Made by a program: the position numbers and the translations under genes
DNA from: Amycolatopsis acidicola
Lineage (GTDB): Bacteria; Actinomycetota; Actinomycetes; Mycobacteriales; Pseudonocardiaceae
Reading direction: 5' to 3'
NCBI RefSeq assembly: GCF_007713735.2
Contig: NZ_VMNW02000030.1
Coordinates: 19,749-83,748 of the forward strand
Length of the DNA: 64,000 bases
Notes under the pieces: generated by a model
What the model saw: the letters and a program-made list of their open reading frames with translations, nothing else
What the model was told of the DNA's origin: nothing
The model's database searches: none
Part shown: positions 7,091 to 15,207 of the stretch, in pieces
Numbering within the stretch: the stretch's first letter is position 1
How the letters are laid out: each line of letters opens with the position of its first letter

Positions 7091-8290
7091 TCACGTCGTC
7101 CAGCGCACCGGCAGCGTGGAAGGGCCGCGCAGCGCCACGCCGACCTGGCTGCGGATCCGGGCCTCCTCACCGGCGCCGTCCCGCAGACGCAGCCCGGGCA
7201 GCCGCTCGAGCAGCACACCCAGCGCCGTCTGCAGTTCGGCGATCGCGAGCCACGTGCCGGCGCAGGTGTGCGGCCCCTGCCCGAACGCGAGCATCGCGGT
7301 TTCGCGCCGGGTGATGTCGAAGCGGTGCGGGTCCGGATAGACCGCGGGATCGCGCAGGGCCGCGTTGATGGAGAAGATCATCGGCGTCTGCGCGGGGATC
7401 TCGATGCCTTGCCACGACGTGGCTTCCGGGCACGCGCGCGGCAGCAGCCCCACCGGCGGCTCCCAGCGCAGGCCCTCCCAGACGGCCCACGGGACTTGCT
7501 CGCCCGGATCGGAAAGCACCAGCTCCAGTTGCTCCGGGTGGGTCAGCAGGGCGACGAGAGTGTTGGCCAGCGCGAGCATCGTGGTGTCGGCCGCCGCCGG
7601 GAACAACAAGCGCAGGAACGCCAGCACCTGTTCTTCGGTGAGGTACTCGCCCTCCGCCGATTCCGTGACCAGCTTGGAAATCAGGTCGTCGCCGGGCTCG
7701 GCCTTGCGCCGCCGCATCACCGGGAGGATGTACTCGGCGAACTCGCGGGACGCCGCCATCGCCGCGTCGGGCTCGAACGGGAAGTAGAACAGGTCGTGCG
7801 CCCAGCGGCGCACCTGGTCCTGGTCCTCGACCGGCAGCCCGAGCAGCCTGCTGATCACCAGCACCGGGTAGCGGCTGGTGAACTCGGCGACCAGCTCGGC
7901 CTCGCCGCGCGCGGCGAACTCGTCGATCAGCTCGTGCGCCAGCGGTGCGAGGACCGGCTCGATATAGTCCTTGGCGCGGCTGCGGCGGAAGGGCGGCGAC
8001 GCGATCGCGCGGTTGACGCGGTGCTCCCGCCCGGCCATGCACTGCAGCGTGTGCCCCAGCACGGGGCCGGTGGTGAGCGGGTAGATCGCGGAGGCGGGGA
8101 ACGTCTCCTCGTCCTTGAACGCGGCGCTCACCAGCTCGTGCGTGAGCAGGAGGACGGCCCGTACCCCGGCGAAAGGCACGACGGCGTAAGGCTTTCTGGC
8201 GCGCAGATCGGCGAGGATGTCGTGCAGCGCGGGCGCGTCTTCGAAGGCGAAGTCGATGCCCTCGAGGTCGAGGGAGCCCGAGGTCGTCAT
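7091..8290 (-). CDS. Cytochrome P450
   Basis: This 399-residue soluble bacterial P450 has the I-helix oxygen-activating motif AAADTT at residues 232-237, the K-helix ExxR as EGLR (272-275) and the haem loop FGQGPHTCAG (336-345) with Cys343 as axial ligand. It needs external ferredoxin and reductase, neither of which is nearby. It is divergent from an IclR gene, which is followed by a limonene-epoxide-hydrolase-family gene. This suggests a monooxygenation/epoxide-opening unit for a terpene or similar hydrocarbon (inference). Confidence 0.95.
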   Translation of the reverse strand: MTTSGSLDLEGIDFAFEDAPALHDILADLRARKPYAVVPFAGVRAVLLLTHELVSAAFKDEETFPASAIYPLTTGPVLGHTLQCMAGREHRVNRAIASPPFRRSRAKDYIEPVLAPLAHELIDEFAARGEAELVAEFTSRYPVLVISRLLGLPVEDQDQVRRWAHDLFYFPFEPDAAMAASREFAEYILPVMRRRKAEPGDDLISKLVTESAEGEYLTEEQVLAFLRLLFPAAADTTMLALANTLVALLTHPEQLELVLSDPGEQVPWAVWEGLRWEPPVGLLPRACPEATSWQGIEIPAQTPMIFSINAALRDPAVYPDPHRFDITRRETAMLAFGQGPHTCAGTWLAIAELQTALGVLLERLPGLRLRDGAGEEARIRSQVGVALRGPSTLPVRWTT

Positions 8291-8309
8291 GAGTGCCCCC
8301 GAATCCGAA

Positions 8310-8353
8310 TATTCGCATTGATGACTTGACTATCCGCATAGCGACGGTAGAGA
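8310..8353. promoter_or_regulatory. Direct-repeat operator and promoter in the P450/IclR gap
   Basis: TATTCGCAT (8310-8318) and TATCCGCAT (8331-8339) lie 21 bp apart, two helical turns, a likely IclR operator. TTGACT (8326-8331) and TAGAGA (8348-8353), 16 bp apart, form a rightward promoter. Its start would fall at or next to the IclR ATG at 8362, giving a leaderless transcript. Confidence 0.45.
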
Positions 8354-8361
8354 GTTCGGGC

Positions 8362-9231
8362 ATGGATGACAAGACGCGTTCGGCCTCACCGCCGACCGAG
8401 CGCGTGATCGCCGTCGTCGAACTGCTCGCGGCGCGCGCGAACGGGAGTACGGCGGCGCAGATCGCCGACGAGCTCGGGCTGAGCCGGTCGACGGCGCTGG
8501 CCATCCTGACCGTCCTGACGGAACGCGGCTGGGCGTCGCGCGCGCCCGATCTTCGTTACCGGCCAGGGCCCCGGCTGCCGGGACAGCAACCGGTGGTGCC
8601 CGGGGGCGCCGAGCGGGAGCTGGCCGAACTCGCCGCGGCTGTCGGCTGCGGTGCGGCGCTGAGTCTGGTCAGTGGCACCGAACTCACCTTCGTTTCGGTA
8701 CTGGCGGGCGAAGGGCGCGTTCCCGCGGGCATCACGCCCGGCACCGTACTGCCGCTGCGCGCGCCGGCGGGCGCGGCCGTCGTGGCCTTCCGCACCGAAC
8801 AGGAGCAGCAACACTGGCTCGCCACGGCGACGCCCGAGCAGCATCGGCGGCTGCGAAGAACACTGGCGGTGATCCGGTCCACGGGCGTGGCCGCCTGGGG
8901 CATCGGCGCCGCCGAACCCGCCGCGCTCGACGTGCTCGCCGACGTGGTCGAGCACCTGGCCGGCAACCCGGCGCCGAACAGCCTGCGCCAGCGGGTCTTC
9001 GGCCTGCTCGGCGGCATCAGCGGAAAGCCTTACACCGCAACGGATTTCACCGCAGACGCCGAGTTGCCGCTGAGCTACCTGTCCGCCCCCGTCTTCGACG
9101 CCGCGGGAGTGGCCCGGTGGGAGCTGCAGCTCGGGCCGCTGCGCGCCGCCGTCGGGCGGGCCGAACGCGAGCACTTCCTCGACCATCTCCGGCAAACCGC
9201 GAAGAACCTCAGTACCACGGAAGGAAACTGA
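8362..9231 (+). CDS. IclR-family transcriptional regulator
   Basis: In this 289-residue protein the winged helix is at residues 10-65 (TERVIAVVELLAARANGSTA, then LGLSRSTALAILTVLTERGW), and a divergent IclR effector domain fills the rest. The ATG at 8362 is chosen over upstream ATG codons because it fits the promoter spacing. It is divergent from the P450 and abuts the epoxide hydrolase gene (TGA directly followed by ATG). It therefore probably controls both. Confidence 0.85.
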   Translation: MDDKTRSASPPTERVIAVVELLAARANGSTAAQIADELGLSRSTALAILTVLTERGWASRAPDLRYRPGPRLPGQQPVVPGGAERELAELAAAVGCGAALSLVSGTELTFVSVLAGEGRVPAGITPGTVLPLRAPAGAAVVAFRTEQEQQHWLATATPEQHRRLRRTLAVIRSTGVAAWGIGAAEPAALDVLADVVEHLAGNPAPNSLRQRVFGLLGGISGKPYTATDFTADAELPLSYLSAPVFDAAGVARWELQLGPLRAAVGRAEREHFLDHLRQTAKNLSTTEGN

Positions 9232-9606
9232 ATGTCCACTTCGGACGAAGAACTGGTGACCGACTTCTGCGTGCGCTGGGCGGACCCGGACCCGGCGCTG
9301 CTGGCGAGCTACTTCACCGAGGACGCGGTCTACCACAACATCCCGATGGAACCGGTCCGCGGCCGCGACGCGATCCGCGAGTTCATCGAGAACTTCCTGA
9401 AGGGCTTCGACGGCATCGACTTCGAGATCCACCGCCAGGTCAGCTCCGGTGGCCTGGTGATGAACGAGCGCACCGACACCCTGCGCAAGGGCGACACCGC
9501 CACGCCACTGCCGGTGATGGGCACCTTCGAGATCGTCGACGGCAAGATCGCGGCCTGGCGGGATTACTTCGACTTGAACACGATCATCGCCGCCATTTCG
9601 GGCTGA
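9232..9606 (+). CDS. Limonene-1,2-epoxide hydrolase family protein
   Basis: The 124-residue protein has the small NTF2-like fold of limonene epoxide hydrolase. All family catalytic positions can be seen: Tyr34 and Asn36 in VYHNIP, Arg80 and Asp82 in NERTD, and Asp111 in WRDYFD. These activate water and protonate the epoxide in a one-step opening to a diol. A GGAAGGA ribosome site lies within the end of the IclR gene, which it follows without a gap. The neighbouring P450 could make the epoxide. The natural substrate is not determined. Confidence 0.9.
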   Translation: MSTSDEELVTDFCVRWADPDPALLASYFTEDAVYHNIPMEPVRGRDAIREFIENFLKGFDGIDFEIHRQVSSGGLVMNERTDTLRKGDTATPLPVMGTFEIVDGKIAAWRDYFDLNTIIAAISG

Positions 9607-9614
9607 CGACGGGC

Positions 9615-9683
9615 GAGGTATCGCCTGGCGGACAGCATCACTGCGACCTGAACACGATCATCGCGGCGATCTCGGGCTGACGC
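9615..9683 (+). repeat. Duplicated 3' tail of the epoxide hydrolase gene
   Basis: The segment repeats the last part of the preceding gene: a match to the AWR region and then codons for LNTIIAAISG plus TGA. Differences fall at synonymous positions (TTG/CTG, GCC/GCG, ATT/ATC). The frame is broken between the two parts, so it is a relic of a second paralogue rather than a gene. Confidence 0.65.
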
Positions 9684-9714
9684 CCGCGGGGAGAAGGCTG
9701 ACGGCCGGCCGAAA

Positions 9715-10155
9715 TCAGGCGGGGCGCCAGCCGTCGTCTGTGCGCTGGACGAAAAGCGGCCCGGCCACACGGGATCGCAACGGCAGGGCGTCGGCGAGGA
9801 TCGTGCCCACGGTGTCGAGCGTTGTGCTGTCCGCGCCCATCACGAGCGTCAGATGCGCCCGCGGAGCCTCGCCGAAACGCCCGCCATACGGCACCAGATC
9901 CGGGAACCGCGCCCGCAACACGGCCGCCGCCGGATCGAGCTCCGGCACCGCCACGCCCGAGAAACCGCTTTCTCCCCGCAACGGCTCGGCCAGGTCGACG
10001 TGCGCGGGCAGCTCCACACGCACGTCTTCCGCGGCGGAGGGCGGCGGGCCCGGGTAGAGCAGCGACACGTGCGCCGGGAGCGACCGCACGAAACCGGGCG
10101 CGGCCTGGCGAACCCGGCTGAGCAGGGGTTCCGCGTCGGGCAGCAGGGCGAGCAC
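9715..10155 (-). CDS. 2H phosphoesterase / 2'-5' RNA ligase family protein
   Basis: This roughly 146-residue protein has the two signature motifs HVSLLYP (H29) and HLTLVMG (H101), the paired HxS/T histidines of 2H phosphoesterases, which act on cyclic phosphodiester bonds of RNA or nucleotides. Start uncertain: the GTG at 10155 has no ribosome site at normal distance, while GGGAG lies 6 bp before an in-frame ATC at 10173, which would add ITPTTA. It runs alone, convergent on the epoxide hydrolase region. Confidence 0.8.
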   Translation of the reverse strand: MLALLPDAEPLLSRVRQAAPGFVRSLPAHVSLLYPGPPPSAAEDVRVELPAHVDLAEPLRGESGFSGVAVPELDPAAAVLRARFPDLVPYGGRFGEAPRAHLTLVMGADSTTLDTVGTILADALPLRSRVAGPLFVQRTDDGWRPA

Positions 10156-10320
10156 GGCGGTGGTCGGCGTGATGGCTTTCTCCCTTTCGTGACAACCAGT
10201 GCGTCCTCAAGCTACCCGGAGTACTGCTCCACCCGAGTGAGAACCACACGAACAGGTGTAGCTCCGCACGATCGTGGCTATCCGGAATCGTCCGGGCACG
10301 AAGAGCGAGAGGGAGCCTGC

Positions 10321-11286
10321 ATGGATGCGGAACGTACGATCTCGCCGTCGAGGATCGGCCGCCGCGCTTTGCTACTCGCCTCCGTACTGGGGTTCGCCGG
10401 CGCCTGCGCGCCCAAAGCACCCGCGCCTCCGCCCAGCCCGCCGCCGTCCAGCCCGCCGCCGTCGCCCGCCGCGCGTGCGGACCTGCCGACCAGCACGACA
10501 AACCCTGACCTGGTAAGGGAAACCTCGTACGGCGACTCGTTGCGGGTGGGCTTCTGCGGTGCCCCGCGCAGCCCGGCGCTCGGCCGCATGACCGGCGATC
10601 TCGACGCCGCCGGAGCCGCACTGCAACGGCAACTCGCCGCGTACGGGCCGGAAACCCAGCCGGTCGTCGAGCTGATCGCGACCGCGGTGCAGAGCGCCCC
10701 GGGGCCGGACGGGATGTACCGCACGCGCGCCGACGACTCGACGGTGCAGCGCTACCTCGACGAGGCGCGCAAGCTGAAAGGCTTGCTGCTGGTGAACATC
10801 CAGCCGGGGCACGCGGATTTCCTCGACGAGGTCCGTGCCTACGAGCGCTGGCTGACCGAGCCCGACGTCGGGATCGCGCTGGACCCGGAATGGGCGGTGG
10901 ACCCTGGCGTGAAACCCGGCCAGAAGTACGGCCACGTCGACGGCGCGAAGCTCGACGAGGTCTCGCGCTTCCTGTCCGATCTCGTCACCCGGCACGGGAT
11001 TCCCACGAAAATGCTGGCGTACCACCAGGTCGCGGCTTCCGTCGTGCGCTCGGAGGATGATTTGGTGCCGCATCCCGGCGTCTACCCGGTCAAGATCGTC
11101 GACGGGATCGGCAGCCGGGAGCTCAAGACCGAAACCTGGAACGTCGTGATGCGGTCCAAACCGGGCCACGTGGCGGCGGGCTTCAAGCTGTTCTACGACG
11201 AGGACACCCGCAAGGGCGGCAAGCTGATGCAGCCGGACGAAGTAATGGCGCTGCGCCCCAAGCCCACGTACGTCGTCTACGAATAA
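10321..11286 (+). CDS. Uncharacterised secreted lipoprotein, TIM-barrel-like
   Basis: The 321-residue protein has a signal peptide with a twin-arginine-like GRRALLLASVLGFAGAC and a lipobox cysteine near residue 29. A proline/serine-rich linker of about 25 residues and a globular domain follow. That domain contains LLLVNIQPGHADFLDEV, IALDPEWAV and MLAYHQVAAS, at the spacing of beta strands in a TIM barrel with acidic residues at strand ends, as in glycosidase-like proteins. An AGGGAG site precedes the ATG. It is probably anchored to the outer face of the membrane. No function is recognised. Confidence 0.8.
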   Translation: MDAERTISPSRIGRRALLLASVLGFAGACAPKAPAPPPSPPPSSPPPSPAARADLPTSTTNPDLVRETSYGDSLRVGFCGAPRSPALGRMTGDLDAAGAALQRQLAAYGPETQPVVELIATAVQSAPGPDGMYRTRADDSTVQRYLDEARKLKGLLLVNIQPGHADFLDEVRAYERWLTEPDVGIALDPEWAVDPGVKPGQKYGHVDGAKLDEVSRFLSDLVTRHGIPTKMLAYHQVAASVVRSEDDLVPHPGVYPVKIVDGIGSRELKTETWNVVMRSKPGHVAAGFKLFYDEDTRKGGKLMQPDEVMALRPKPTYVVYE

Positions 11287-11837
11287 ACCTTGACGCGGCT
11301 GAGCGGAATCGCGCAGCCCAGCGCGAGCGTCGCGACGGAGCTGAAGAACAGCACAGCCACCCACGCGCCGCGAGCAGTGGCGAGGCTGAGGTCCGGCTGG
11401 ATCGAACCGCTCGTCAGCGCCCACGCCGGAACCGGGATCGCCGCGAAAATCCCGCACGCGATCCGCCGCCACCGCACGTGCCCCGCGATCGCGTAACCGC
11501 CGGCGAGGGCGAACAGCGGCAACGCGAGTGCTCCGCCGCCGAGGCCGTCGCTGAACGGGACGCGGCCGTCGAGGATCGTCGTCACCGTGTCCGGGGAGAG
11601 GATCACCGCGAGCGGAAACGCCAGCGGGGCAAGGGAAAGCCAGCGTTTCGGGGTGGTCCAGGCCCAGCCGAGCAACAGGCCGGTGAGCGCGCCGGGCAGC
11701 AGGATCTGGCCGAACGTGCCGTACCAGTGCACGGCCGATTCGGCCCCGGCGACCTCGACCATCAGACCGCGCAGACCCGCGGCCCAGGCGAGGCCCGCGA
11801 CGCCACCGATGGCGAGCGGGCCTGCCAGGCGGTTCAC
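11277..11837 (-). CDS. Integral membrane protein of unknown function
   Basis: The GTG start at 11837 overlaps the upstream stop as GTGA, so the 186-residue protein is translationally coupled to the preceding small membrane protein. About five or six hydrophobic segments are visible, with a WYGTFGQILLPGALTGLLLGW pair and a C-terminal helix WVAVLFFSSVATLALGCAI. It contains no catalytic motif. Its last 10 bp overlap the end of the lipoprotein gene on the other strand. Confidence 0.7.
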   Translation of the reverse strand: MNRLAGPLAIGGVAGLAWAAGLRGLMVEVAGAESAVHWYGTFGQILLPGALTGLLLGWAWTTPKRWLSLAPLAFPLAVILSPDTVTTILDGRVPFSDGLGGGALALPLFALAGGYAIAGHVRWRRIACGIFAAIPVPAWALTSGSIQPDLSLATARGAWVAVLFFSSVATLALGCAIPLSRVKVYS

Positions 11838-12193
11838 CGGACCAGCGCGCGGCCGCGCGCCGCGCCCGAGATCAGGCCGACGCCGACGACGGTGAGCAGC
11901 AGCGTCACGGCCGAGATCACGAGCCCGAAGGTCGGCGTGGTGGCGAAGAACGCCGGAATGGCCGGTAACGCCGACAGCACCCGGGAAACGACGAGCGTCA
12001 TCAGCCCGGTCCGGTTGCGGCGCCACGCCGGAAGGGCTGCTGCCCACGTGACGACGCCGCACACGACGCCGACGATGAGGACCGGCGTCGGCGGTGCCCC
12101 GCCGGTGCCGGCCGCCCCGACGCTGACGATGTCGAACAGGCCCAGCGCGAGGCAGATCGCGTAGCCGATGGTGAAAGAAGCGGTCTGGGGCAT
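11834..12193 (-). CDS. Small four-helix membrane protein
   Basis: This 119-residue protein starts at an ATG preceded by AGGAGGAGATC. Four hydrophobic segments of about 20 residues are evident, beginning FTIGYAICLALGLFDIVSV and ending FGLVISAVTLLLTVVGVGLI. It is coupled to the following membrane protein through a GTGA overlap, so the two probably form a complex. The family is not recognised. Confidence 0.75.
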   Translation of the reverse strand: MPQTASFTIGYAICLALGLFDIVSVGAAGTGGAPPTPVLIVGVVCGVVTWAAALPAWRRNRTGLMTLVVSRVLSALPAIPAFFATTPTFGLVISAVTLLLTVVGVGLISGAARGRALVR

Positions 12194-12275
12194 GATCTCC
12201 TCCTGGAAACTCGGATCCGCCCTCCAGCCTCGGTGCCGCGACACCCACGCGCCACGACGCGGACCCACCGGCGAC

Positions 12276-14669
12276 TCACCGTTCCCGCGCCGCAAGCGCC
12301 TCCTCCACCGCACGAAAGCCCACCGCGTTCATCGGCGGCAGACGGGCATCCAGCCGCGCCAGTAGCTCTTCGCGCTGGGCACACAGCGAAGCCGCCCGGG
12401 CCCACTCACCGTCGGCGATCGCGAGCGCGGCGAGACCCTCCAGGCACCAGGACAGGTACATCGGGTTCCCGATCCGCTCGAACAGCACCCGGCTTTCCGC
12501 GAGCAGCTCCCGCGCCTCCCCCAGCCGCCCGCCGGCCAGTTCGACGTGCCCGAGAAGCGTCGTGGACATCGCGGTCGCCCACAGGTCCTCGTACCGGCGC
12601 GCCGACGCGAGCGACAACGTGCCGAGCCTGCGAGCCTCCTCGATCTCCCCACGCAGCATGGCCACCTGCGCAAGGTGGGCGAGCAGCTGGTCCGCAGTGT
12701 GGTCATCCCCGCGCTCGCGGTTCAGGCGTTCGCCTTCCGCCAGGCTTCGCGCGGCCACGTCGAGATCGCCATGCAGCGCCGCGTTCGTGCCCAGAAGCCG
12801 GAGGGCTTCCGCGGTCAGCGTCGTATCCTGCAGCTCCCGCCCGAGTGCGACGCCTTCGCTCGCCAGCTCGCGCGTGCGTTCGGCCATCCCGGCGTGCATG
12901 GCGTACAGGCCGAGCAGCTGCAGTGCCTCACCGATTTCACGCTTCGACCCGACCGCACGGGTTTCGGCCAGGCCGCGTTCGGCCAGTTCCCTCGCGCGGG
13001 CGGTTTCGCCGCTGAGCAGGAGGTCGTTCGCGAGCCGGATCGACGCGGTGGCGTGCCCTTCGCGGTTTCCCATCCGGTCAGCGAGCGTGAGTGCGGCCTC
13101 GTGGTCGGCGATGGCGTCGGCGTAACGATCTTCCAGCCGGGCAAGGGAGCCCCGGATGTTGAGCGCCGTGACACTGTCCTCGCCCAGCGCGACGAGTTCC
13201 GCGCACCACGCCCGCGCCTCGTCGAGTGCGAAGATCTCCATCGCCATCTCGGTCGCCGCGACCAGCGCCGCGCCGCTCGCCGCGCCCGGAACCACGAGGA
13301 CGCGCCTGGCCATGCGGACCCCCTCGTGCACCAGCCCGTGCCGCACCCAGACTCCGGACAGGGTAAGGAAAATCCGCCTCGCCGACTCGGCCTCACCCCG
13401 CGCCACGGCATGCCCGAGCGCGACGCGCAGATTGTCCTTTTCGGACTCCCCGTCCGTGACCCCGGCGAAGTACGCGGTGTGCCGGGCGATCGCGGCTTCC
13501 TCCTCGCCGGATTCGTGCAGCCGTTCCCGCCCGTACTCGCGGATCGTCTCCAGCATCCCGACCCGCGTCCCGGGCAGCACCAGCGCGGCGTCGGCGAGTT
13601 CGGACAGGGGGTCGAGATCGTCGATCGCCGCCAGCGGGCACCCTCCCGCGAAGACCGACAGCGCACGGAACTGACGCTGCGCCTCCGGTGAGAGCAGCTG
13701 GTAGCTCCAGCCGATCGCGTCACGCATCGTGCGCTGCCGGTCCGGCAGGTCGCGCGGGCCGCCCACCAGCAGGGAAAGCCGTTGCGCCAACCGGTCCAGC
13801 AGGACCTTCGGCGGCAGCACGCGCACCCGCGCGGCGGCGAGTTCGATCGCCAGCGGCAGGCCTTCCAACCGACGGCAGATCTGCACGATCGTCTCGTCCG
13901 GCTCCACGGGAACTCCCGCCGCGGTGGCGCGCTCGACGAACAACCGTACGGCGGGCGCGTCGGAATCACCGGACTCCAGTGGCGCGATGCGATATTCGCG
14001 CTCGGCCCGCACACGCAGCGGCGCGCGGGAAGTCACCAGGGCGACGAGCCCCGGGCAAGCGGTCAACAACGCGAGAAGGCCGGAGCCCGCGTCGATGACG
14101 TGCTCGAAATTGTCCAGCAGCAGCAACGCCCGCTTGTCCCGGAACGCGGTCGCGAGCCGCTCGCCCATCGGCACGGGGCTGGGGTCACCGAGCCCGGCCT
14201 GCTGCGCGATCGCCGCGGTGACCTGAGCCGGATCGCGCAACGGGGAGAGGTCGACGAACAGCGTCCCGTCCGGGTAACGCGCCCGCAGTTTGTCCAGGAC
14301 ATCCAGCGCCAGCCGGGTTTTGCCGACCCCGCCGGGGCCGGTGAGCGTCAGCAGCCGCGTCTCGCCGCGTTCGAGGACCTCGACGAGTGCGGCCGACACC
14401 CCGGCCCGGCCGATCAGCGGCGGCATCAACGGGGGCGCCGCCGGGAGTGCCGCCGGACGCGCGGCGACGAGCAAGGCAGCGCGGTCGTTGTCACCGAGGG
14501 CGAGCGCGTCGGCCAGGAGCCGCACGGTGTCGAGCCGCGGCACCCGGCGCGGGTCGCGTTCGAGGTCGCTGACCGCGCGCGGGCTCACCCCGGCGCGTTC
14601 GGCCAGCGCCTCCTGGGTGAGGCCCGCCGCGAGCCGGAACCGCCGCAGCCGCGCCGAGAAAGTGCTCAT
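12276..14669 (-). CDS. STAND-type regulator: XRE HTH, NB-ARC-like ATPase, TPR repeats
   Basis: The 797-residue protein has an N-terminal XRE helix-turn-helix (residues 5-60, LTQEALAERAGVSPRAVSDLE) and a signal-transduction ATPase with Walker A GPGGVGKT (111-118) and Walker B ALLLLDNF (181-188). A GLPLAIELAAAR motif typical of AfsR/MalT relatives follows, then a long C-terminal alpha-helical TPR-like region (about 430-780). It senses a ligand or partner through the repeats and binds DNA. The ATG at 14669 is preferred to a TTG 9 bp upstream. It is divergent from a SnoaL-like gene, a plausible target. Confidence 0.9.
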   Translation of the reverse strand: MSTFSARLRRFRLAAGLTQEALAERAGVSPRAVSDLERDPRRVPRLDTVRLLADALALGDNDRAALLVAARPAALPAAPPLMPPLIGRAGVSAALVEVLERGETRLLTLTGPGGVGKTRLALDVLDKLRARYPDGTLFVDLSPLRDPAQVTAAIAQQAGLGDPSPVPMGERLATAFRDKRALLLLDNFEHVIDAGSGLLALLTACPGLVALVTSRAPLRVRAEREYRIAPLESGDSDAPAVRLFVERATAAGVPVEPDETIVQICRRLEGLPLAIELAAARVRVLPPKVLLDRLAQRLSLLVGGPRDLPDRQRTMRDAIGWSYQLLSPEAQRQFRALSVFAGGCPLAAIDDLDPLSELADAALVLPGTRVGMLETIREYGRERLHESGEEEAAIARHTAYFAGVTDGESEKDNLRVALGHAVARGEAESARRIFLTLSGVWVRHGLVHEGVRMARRVLVVPGAASGAALVAATEMAMEIFALDEARAWCAELVALGEDSVTALNIRGSLARLEDRYADAIADHEAALTLADRMGNREGHATASIRLANDLLLSGETARARELAERGLAETRAVGSKREIGEALQLLGLYAMHAGMAERTRELASEGVALGRELQDTTLTAEALRLLGTNAALHGDLDVAARSLAEGERLNRERGDDHTADQLLAHLAQVAMLRGEIEEARRLGTLSLASARRYEDLWATAMSTTLLGHVELAGGRLGEARELLAESRVLFERIGNPMYLSWCLEGLAALAIADGEWARAASLCAQREELLARLDARLPPMNAVGFRAVEEALAARER

Positions 14670-14763
14670 GGTCTGCAAGTCGCGGGCGACGGCGCGGATG
14701 TGTCAGGTGAACGGTGACCCGGCGTCGTGGTCCCGCCGGACCGCGCGCGGAACGCTCGGCCGC

Positions 14764-15207
14764 ATGACACCCGACGAGATCAGGGTCCGGGCCCGCAGGA
14801 TCACCGAAGAGGTGCTCAACCAGGGCGATCTGGCCGCGCTCGGCGAGCTGGTCGAGCACGGCGCGGACGAGCTGGCCGGGTTCGTCACCACGCTGCGCCG
14901 CGCCTTCCCCGACCTGCGGGCGCACACCGAACAGCAGATCGTCGAGGGGGACACGCTGGTGCAGCGCCTGACAGTGACCGGCACCCACGACGGCGCCCCG
15001 TTCGCCGGGCTGCCCGCGAACGGGGCGACCCTGCGGGTGGACCTGATCGCCTGCTACCGCGTCGGCGCGTCCGGCCGTTTCACCTCGCGCTGGACGCTGT
15101 GGGACGAGCACGCGGTGCGGACCCAGCTGCGTGCCGGGCCGCGAGGTAGCCGAACGTCAGCCCGGCTCCGACCTGACAGCCGGCCCCGGGGTACTCCGAC
15201 GCCATGA
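14764..15207 (+). CDS. SnoaL-like / ester cyclase family protein
   Basis: This 147-residue protein has the NTF2-like pattern of the SnoaL family: an N-terminal helix with VLNQGDLAALGELVEHG, then FPDLRAHTEQQIVEGDTLVQ and GTHDGAPFAGLPANG. It has no ribosome site and could be leaderless. It is divergent from the STAND regulator 94 bp away. Its last 128 bp overlap the 3' end of the FAD dehydrogenase gene on the opposite strand, and the final 25 residues look like low-complexity tail rather than fold. Confidence 0.8.
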   Translation: MTPDEIRVRARRITEEVLNQGDLAALGELVEHGADELAGFVTTLRRAFPDLRAHTEQQIVEGDTLVQRLTVTGTHDGAPFAGLPANGATLRVDLIACYRVGASGRFTSRWTLWDEHAVRTQLRAGPRGSRTSARLRPDSRPRGTPTP

